Assembly (NCBI RefSeq): GCF_010119975.1
Contig: NZ_CP048222.1
Span: 2,932,501 to 2,996,500 of the forward strand
Length of the DNA: 64,000 nucleotides
Direction of reading: 5' to 3'
From: Rhodocytophaga rosea
Lineage (GTDB): Bacteria; Bacteroidota; Bacteroidia; Cytophagales; 172606-1
The position numbers and the translations under genes are program-made. Below are positions 60,022 to 64,000 of the stretch, piece after piece; position 1 is the first letter of the stretch, and each line of letters starts with the position of its first letter. The notes under the pieces were generated by a model. The model searched no databases. It worked only from the letters and a program-made list of their open reading frames with translations, and was not told the DNA's origin.

Positions 60022-60852
60022 TTGGCATTATTGAGAACGATGCAGGTATCCAAAAGTGGTTATTACACTTGGCGAAAGCAGAAAGAATGCGAGAAAACAA
60101 AAGAAAATAAGCAGTTACTTAAAGAGATCCATAAGATACATCAAGCAAGTAAGCAAACCTATGGCAGTCCCCGGATTCACGCTCATTTAAAAGCAAATGG
60201 ATTCAAGTATGGAGAAAAAAGAATAGCTCGGCTAATGCGTTTGAATGGAATAAAGCCAAAATGGAAAAAGAAATTTAAGATTACTACCGATTCCAGACAT
60301 TCGCTTCCGGTGGCTAATAATAAATTAAATCAGGACTTTAAAGTAACAGTTCCGAATCAGAAATGGACTGCTGATATTACCTATGTGTGGACTAAAGAGG
60401 GATGGCTATATTTAGCTGTTGTACTGGATTTATTTTCCAGACGTATAGTAGGATGGTCTATGCAAGCAAATTTAAGCAGAAAATTAGTAATAGGAGCATT
60501 ACAAATGGCTACTCAAACACGTCATCCTCCTGATGGATTACTTCATCATTCAGATAGAGGATCTCAATATGCTAGCCAAGATTATCAGCAATTACTTGAC
60601 CGAGCAGGTATGGTTTGTAGTATGAGCCGGAAAGGGAATTGTTATGATAATGCCCCTACAGAAAGCTTTTTTGCCACGCTAAAAAGAGAATTGATACATC
60701 ATCGGCGTTATCAAAGCCGGATAGAAGCAAAAGAAGATATTTTTCAATATATAGAGGTATGGTACAACCGAAAACGAAGGCATTCCTCCTTAGGTTATTT
60801 AAGTCCTGAGGAGTACGAGAAAGTAAACCAATCATTGAAAATTGCTGCTTAA
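60022..60852 (+). CDS. IS3-family transposase OrfB, rve integrase core (element 3)
   Basis: This 276-aa frame has HTH_21 (LLRTMQVSKSGYYTWRK), KWTADITYVWTKEGWLYLAVVLDLFSRRIVGW (first Asp), HHSDRGSQYAS (second Asp) and SRKGNCYDNAPTESFFATLK (Glu). The C-terminal YNRKRRHSSLGYLSPEEYE is normal. It is in the minus-1 frame relative to OrfA and is probably expressed as an OrfAB fusion. In contrast to element (2) it is undamaged, so it shows what that copy would look like without its inserts. Confidence 0.93.
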   Translation: MALLRTMQVSKSGYYTWRKQKECEKTKENKQLLKEIHKIHQASKQTYGSPRIHAHLKANGFKYGEKRIARLMRLNGIKPKWKKKFKITTDSRHSLPVANNKLNQDFKVTVPNQKWTADITYVWTKEGWLYLAVVLDLFSRRIVGWSMQANLSRKLVIGALQMATQTRHPPDGLLHHSDRGSQYASQDYQQLLDRAGMVCSMSRKGNCYDNAPTESFFATLKRELIHHRRYQSRIEAKEDIFQYIEVWYNRKRRHSSLGYLSPEEYEKVNQSLKIAA

Positions 60853-61154
60853 CTAAAAGTTCGTAATAAGGGGGGAAACCCAGTTGGTTATTAAGTTAAA
60901 AATACAGCCAATGATATATAGAAGTACTCACCTTCGCCTTCCATTAACAATTTCTTAATTTTAATAAAAATTCCATACAACTTTGAATATTTCTATTCAA
61001 GAAAAAATATCGAATATCTTACATTTTAAATAAAAAAATCCGAAAAGATTTATAAGCAGCTATCGAAAAACTACATATGAAAATTCAAGCTATACTTTGC
61101 TTTTTAATCCTTTATTCAAATAGTTTATCAAAATGAATTAGAATTATGGTTTAA

Positions 61155-61745
61155 TTATTTTTCTAATTCTTTTAAAGCTTCTGTTGGGATTACTTTATCA
61201 ATAATATTTTTCATATTATCTTTTTTCTCTAAGAATTTCCAGCCTATATATTGGATATCATTAATTGCATACATTGAACTGCTTACATCAATACTATAAG
61301 TATTATCTTTTGGGTCGTATTTTACATTTTCCTCTCCATATTTAGCTTTAAACTGCTGATAGATAGAATTATCTTTTCCGGTTCCATTTCCAGAAATTAA
61401 ACTATTATTAATTTGTATTTTTAGTTTAAAATTATATTTCAATAATGTATATTTTACTTTATCAACTTCTATTACATTGGAAATACTTTTTATCATAGCA
61501 TTTTCGAAGTTCATAATCATAGTTGTATCTAATTTCATTTTATCTAATGATTGCATAAGTTTGTCCTTAGATAAATTATCAAAAATTTTAGGGTGTAAAT
61601 ATTCCAATGTAGAAGCATTGTCTTTTTTCTTAACTGTTTCAAAATACTCTTCAAAAACTTTTTCAATTACTTGTTTTTCACTTAAATCTTGACCATAACA
61701 AGAAATTAAGGGTAGTGTCATTAGTAGTAGTAGTTTAATCTTCAT
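61155..61745 (-). CDS. Small exported protein, unknown function
   Basis: From ATG 61745 the protein has 196 aa (a start three codons earlier is also open). It opens MKIKLLLLMTLPLISCYGQ, a signal with a lipobox-like LISC. The mature part is rich in Lys, Asn and Asp, with a helical start (KQVIEKVFEEYFETVKKKDNASTLEYLHPKIF) resembling the opening helix of DUF2059/NTF2-like proteins; the family assignment is weak. The DNA is more AT-rich than the rest of the window, as is the gene to its right. The two are on the same strand, 120-130 bp apart. Confidence 0.6.
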   Translation of the reverse strand: MKIKLLLLMTLPLISCYGQDLSEKQVIEKVFEEYFETVKKKDNASTLEYLHPKIFDNLSKDKLMQSLDKMKLDTTMIMNFENAMIKSISNVIEVDKVKYTLLKYNFKLKIQINNSLISGNGTGKDNSIYQQFKAKYGEENVKYDPKDNTYSIDVSSSMYAINDIQYIGWKFLEKKDNMKNIIDKVIPTEALKELEK

Positions 61746-61876
61746 TTTTAGCATTCTCGTTAATTTAACACATTACAGCTACCAGTTTTTACATAATTCA
61801 TATTAATAGAAATCTTTAATATACAGAATATGAAGCTAACATTTCCATTGATTGCAGCATACAACCAAAACCATAT

Positions 61877-64000
61877 TTAACGATTAACACTTGTTTTCAA
61901 TCTTTGTAATTTTTTCTTTTCATTATTTGGTAATTTCCAAGGATATCTCGGACTCCATATAAAAGCATCATCTGCTATATTTCTACGTATGGCTATATCT
62001 TTCGCCTCTATTGCTCTTACTTCTGAAGTACATGATGCCATCATTAGAGTCCAATATTTATTAGAATTGTCAGGGGCCCAAACAACAGTATGAATATCTG
62101 GGAATTTTTCTTCTAAATAAGTTTTAAAGTCTTCCGTATCTTTTTTGTTAAAGTAAGAGGCAATTACTGTCCAATGCTTATCTCCCAAAATAACAGTATC
62201 ACATTGATGATAGATAAATTTGTACTGACTTGGATTATAATTTAACCTATCGTTTATTGCAAGATTTGGATTAGTAAGCATTCTACATGTTACATCTTCT
62301 AACTTAATAATACCTTCTTCATTCTGAGTTGAAGGATAAAGATATTGGGCACATTCGGGGAATTTATATTTAGGATATTGTAATTCTACTCGTTCACCCA
62401 AGGCTCCTAATACCGATCCCTGAAAAAGAGAGCCAAATACTTTTTCTCGCAAATATGGGTCAATCCAAATTTTAAAGCCCTTAGATTTATTTTTATAATA
62501 ATCATAGCCATAATTAAATGATTCAGGAGAAGATTTGGTGTTATTACGCCGAGGATAAGGTAAAGCATATGCTTGCCATTGATGATTTCCATCAATACTT
62601 TTAATAGCTCCTATTAATATAGAAAAGTTAGTTTCATTTGAATGATACACTTCTTTTCCAAAAATAGGTGAAGAATATCCACCACTTAGATCGCTTATGA
62701 TAGTGTTAATAGTAGCTGGATCAAGTAACGCTAATTTAGCTAATACAACAGAATGAGATAAAGGGTAAAATGTATTCACATTTAGAGTTCCATCCTTTAT
62801 AGAAAGATCCTTTTCCACAAATTTTGCTACATCATCAAAGATGAGAAGCATTTTTTTTGACTCATCTTTTGAATAAACTTCATTAAGCTTCTCTCTTGTC
62901 GTATTATGTGGGTTTGTTAATACCATTAAAAATTCTGCCGTTTGCTTATCTGTTAGTAACTTTGCCAAGTGAAATTTTGCCTTTTCAAGTTCTGGTTCAA
63001 TTTTTTTGTATCCTGTGGCAGTAGCTTCTTTTGTTGGACTAATCAGCCAGCGTAATATAGTTGGTAAGCCATCATAGAATTTATTATATTCGTTTTTAAT
63101 CTTATTAAGATTGTCTTCAACAAAACATCCTACCTCACTTCCTTGAATAGGTACTCCAGTAAAAACACTACTATAACATTTGTACCATCGTGAATAATCA
63201 TCAACGGGATTACCATTATTATCTAGCATCTTTAACCCTGCATTATGACTTGCCTTTATATATTCTTCAGAGGCAATTTTGATACCGGAGGACCAATTCC
63301 TAATTAACACTGTAATTAAATTGTATTTATCTATGGCCTTTTTAATTTCATCTATTATAGGATCAAGAATATCCAATTTATTTTTAATCTCATCTTGCAG
63401 TTTTTTAACTTTCTCTAATACTTCCTCTGCTTTTTCTAAAGCCTTTTTTTGAATTTTTATGTCTGTTTCAGCAGTTGAAACTGCTACTTGGTAAGTTAGG
63501 TCAGCAAGACCTTTAACTGATTGATTTAATTTATTTGTAAGTTCATCGATTTTTTTCTTTGTTTCATCCCGAGCGTTTGATGCAACTTCCGCGGCTCGCC
63601 TTGCTACGGCAGCTCTTTCTTTAGCTATACCTATGTTTCTATTTAAGCCTGAAATTTGGTTATTTAAATCATTTATAATATCACAGCCTTCGCCCAATAT
63701 ATCTCCAACAAATGGAATACTACTAACAACATCGCACACTACACCTCCTAATCTACTTTGTAGATTACCAATTTCTTTTTCTAAACCTGCAACAGTTGTT
63801 TCGACTTCAGCTACAACCTTAGCGCTTTCTGCTAATAAATCTGCAGCAACTTTGGCTTGTTCAGCTAGAATAACTTCATTATGTGTTATTATCTCAGGGT
63901 ATTTCTTAACAATATCTTTAGCTTCATTTAAGGCAGAAAGAGCGGCATCATAAGCAGCTTGTTTTACCTTTAATACTTCTTTTTGAAGATTTAAATCAGC
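61877..64000 (-). CDS. Large coiled-coil protein with SPOR-like C-terminus (5' end beyond window)
   Basis: The frame is open to the window edge, giving at least 707 aa; the GTG at 63739 is internal. Residues encoded by 63200-64000 form long amphipathic helices rich in Ala, Glu and Lys (AAYDAALSALNEAKDIV, ERAAVARRAAEVASNARDE), a predicted coiled coil. The middle part is a soluble domain with no family I recognise. The last 90 residues (HWTVIASYFNKKDTEDFKTY, then WTLMMASCTSEVRAIEAKDIA) have the strand-helix pattern of a SPOR domain, which binds denuded peptidoglycan. No signal peptide can be judged because the start is missing. Confidence 0.7.
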   Translation of the reverse strand, partial: ADLNLQKEVLKVKQAAYDAALSALNEAKDIVKKYPEIITHNEVILAEQAKVAADLLAESAKVVAEVETTVAGLEKEIGNLQSRLGGVVCDVVSSIPFVGDILGEGCDIINDLNNQISGLNRNIGIAKERAAVARRAAEVASNARDETKKKIDELTNKLNQSVKGLADLTYQVAVSTAETDIKIQKKALEKAEEVLEKVKKLQDEIKNKLDILDPIIDEIKKAIDKYNLITVLIRNWSSGIKIASEEYIKASHNAGLKMLDNNGNPVDDYSRWYKCYSSVFTGVPIQGSEVGCFVEDNLNKIKNEYNKFYDGLPTILRWLISPTKEATATGYKKIEPELEKAKFHLAKLLTDKQTAEFLMVLTNPHNTTREKLNEVYSKDESKKMLLIFDDVAKFVEKDLSIKDGTLNVNTFYPLSHSVVLAKLALLDPATINTIISDLSGGYSSPIFGKEVYHSNETNFSILIGAIKSIDGNHQWQAYALPYPRRNNTKSSPESFNYGYDYYKNKSKGFKIWIDPYLREKVFGSLFQGSVLGALGERVELQYPKYKFPECAQYLYPSTQNEEGIIKLEDVTCRMLTNPNLAINDRLNYNPSQYKFIYHQCDTVILGDKHWTVIASYFNKKDTEDFKTYLEEKFPDIHTVVWAPDNSNKYWTLMMASCTSEVRAIEAKDIAIRRNIADDAFIWSPRYPWKLPNNEKKKLQRLKTSVNR

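Larger units (their letters stand above)
59625..60882 (+). mobile_element. IS3-family insertion sequence (3), complete
   Basis: The 1258-bp element has ends TGATCTTCCCCCGTTA (left) and, read inward from the right, TGGGTTTCCCCCCTTA. It has intact OrfA and OrfB with the slippery A-AAA-AAG at 59941-59947. The flanks (AAAC left, GTTG right) do not form a target duplication, in keeping with a deletion on the left that removed the rest of the older inverted IS (2) copy. Confidence 0.88.

Overview
The window looks like a Bacteroidota chromosome, most likely a Cytophagales-type organism. The evidence is a SusC/SusD pair driven by an ECF sigma factor and FecR anti-sigma, a giant hybrid two-component sensor with propeller repeats and an AraC output domain, many lipobox-bearing secreted proteins, ABC permeases of the stand-alone FtsX type, and AT-rich spacers. 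The genus cannot be fixed from the sequence alone. No rRNA, tRNA or CRISPR array was seen.

Region 1 (1-33 kb) is a loose mosaic of short accessory genes. It holds a cupin, small lipoproteins, an AlbA_2/ATPase regulator, an acyltransferase 3, a half-size EamA transporter, a GreA-like protein, two unrelated-looking FtsX permeases (the first visibly GC-richer than its surroundings), a CE1-type esterase, a frameshifted acyl-CoA dehydrogenase, a TonB-like protein, a cupin/NTF2/VOC set, the 1395-aa hybrid sensor and a papain-fold (C1B) peptidase lipoprotein. Two complete insertion sequences, ISL3 and IS66, each have intact ends and 8-bp target duplications. The spacers of this half carry about 14 copies of an AAAAGGGG...CCCCTTTT palindrome that I cannot assign to a known element.

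Region 2 (33-48 kb) is one minus-strand glycan-acquisition locus. In transcription order it reads GH95 alpha-L-fucosidase, ECF sigma, FecR, SusC (with STN signalling domain), SusD, a CRTAC1-type FG-GAP/UnbV lipoprotein and a DUF4185-like lipoprotein. The STN domain, FecR and sigma factor fit trans-envelope signalling in which an imported glycan induces the locus. A 120-bp segment covering the sigma-factor leader is duplicated upstream of the GH95 gene.

Region 3 (48-57 kb) starts with a terminator, an 11-bp tandem repeat and a broken HsdR-N-like gene. It continues with a paralogous expansion of three SDR dehydrogenases, three AraC regulators, the stump of a fourth AraC gene, and a metallo-beta-lactamase-fold hydrolase.

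Region 4 (56.6-61 kb) is an IS3-family pile-up. One IS is intact; a second has inserted into an inverted copy of itself; a third has truncated that older copy. The second IS carries two 30-bp GC-rich interrupted-palindromic insertions that are inverted copies of each other (25 of 30 positions). They break both of its reading frames and are the most unusual feature of the window.

The right edge (61-64 kb) holds a small secreted protein and a large coiled-coil protein, open to the window edge, with a C-terminal segment resembling a SPOR domain.
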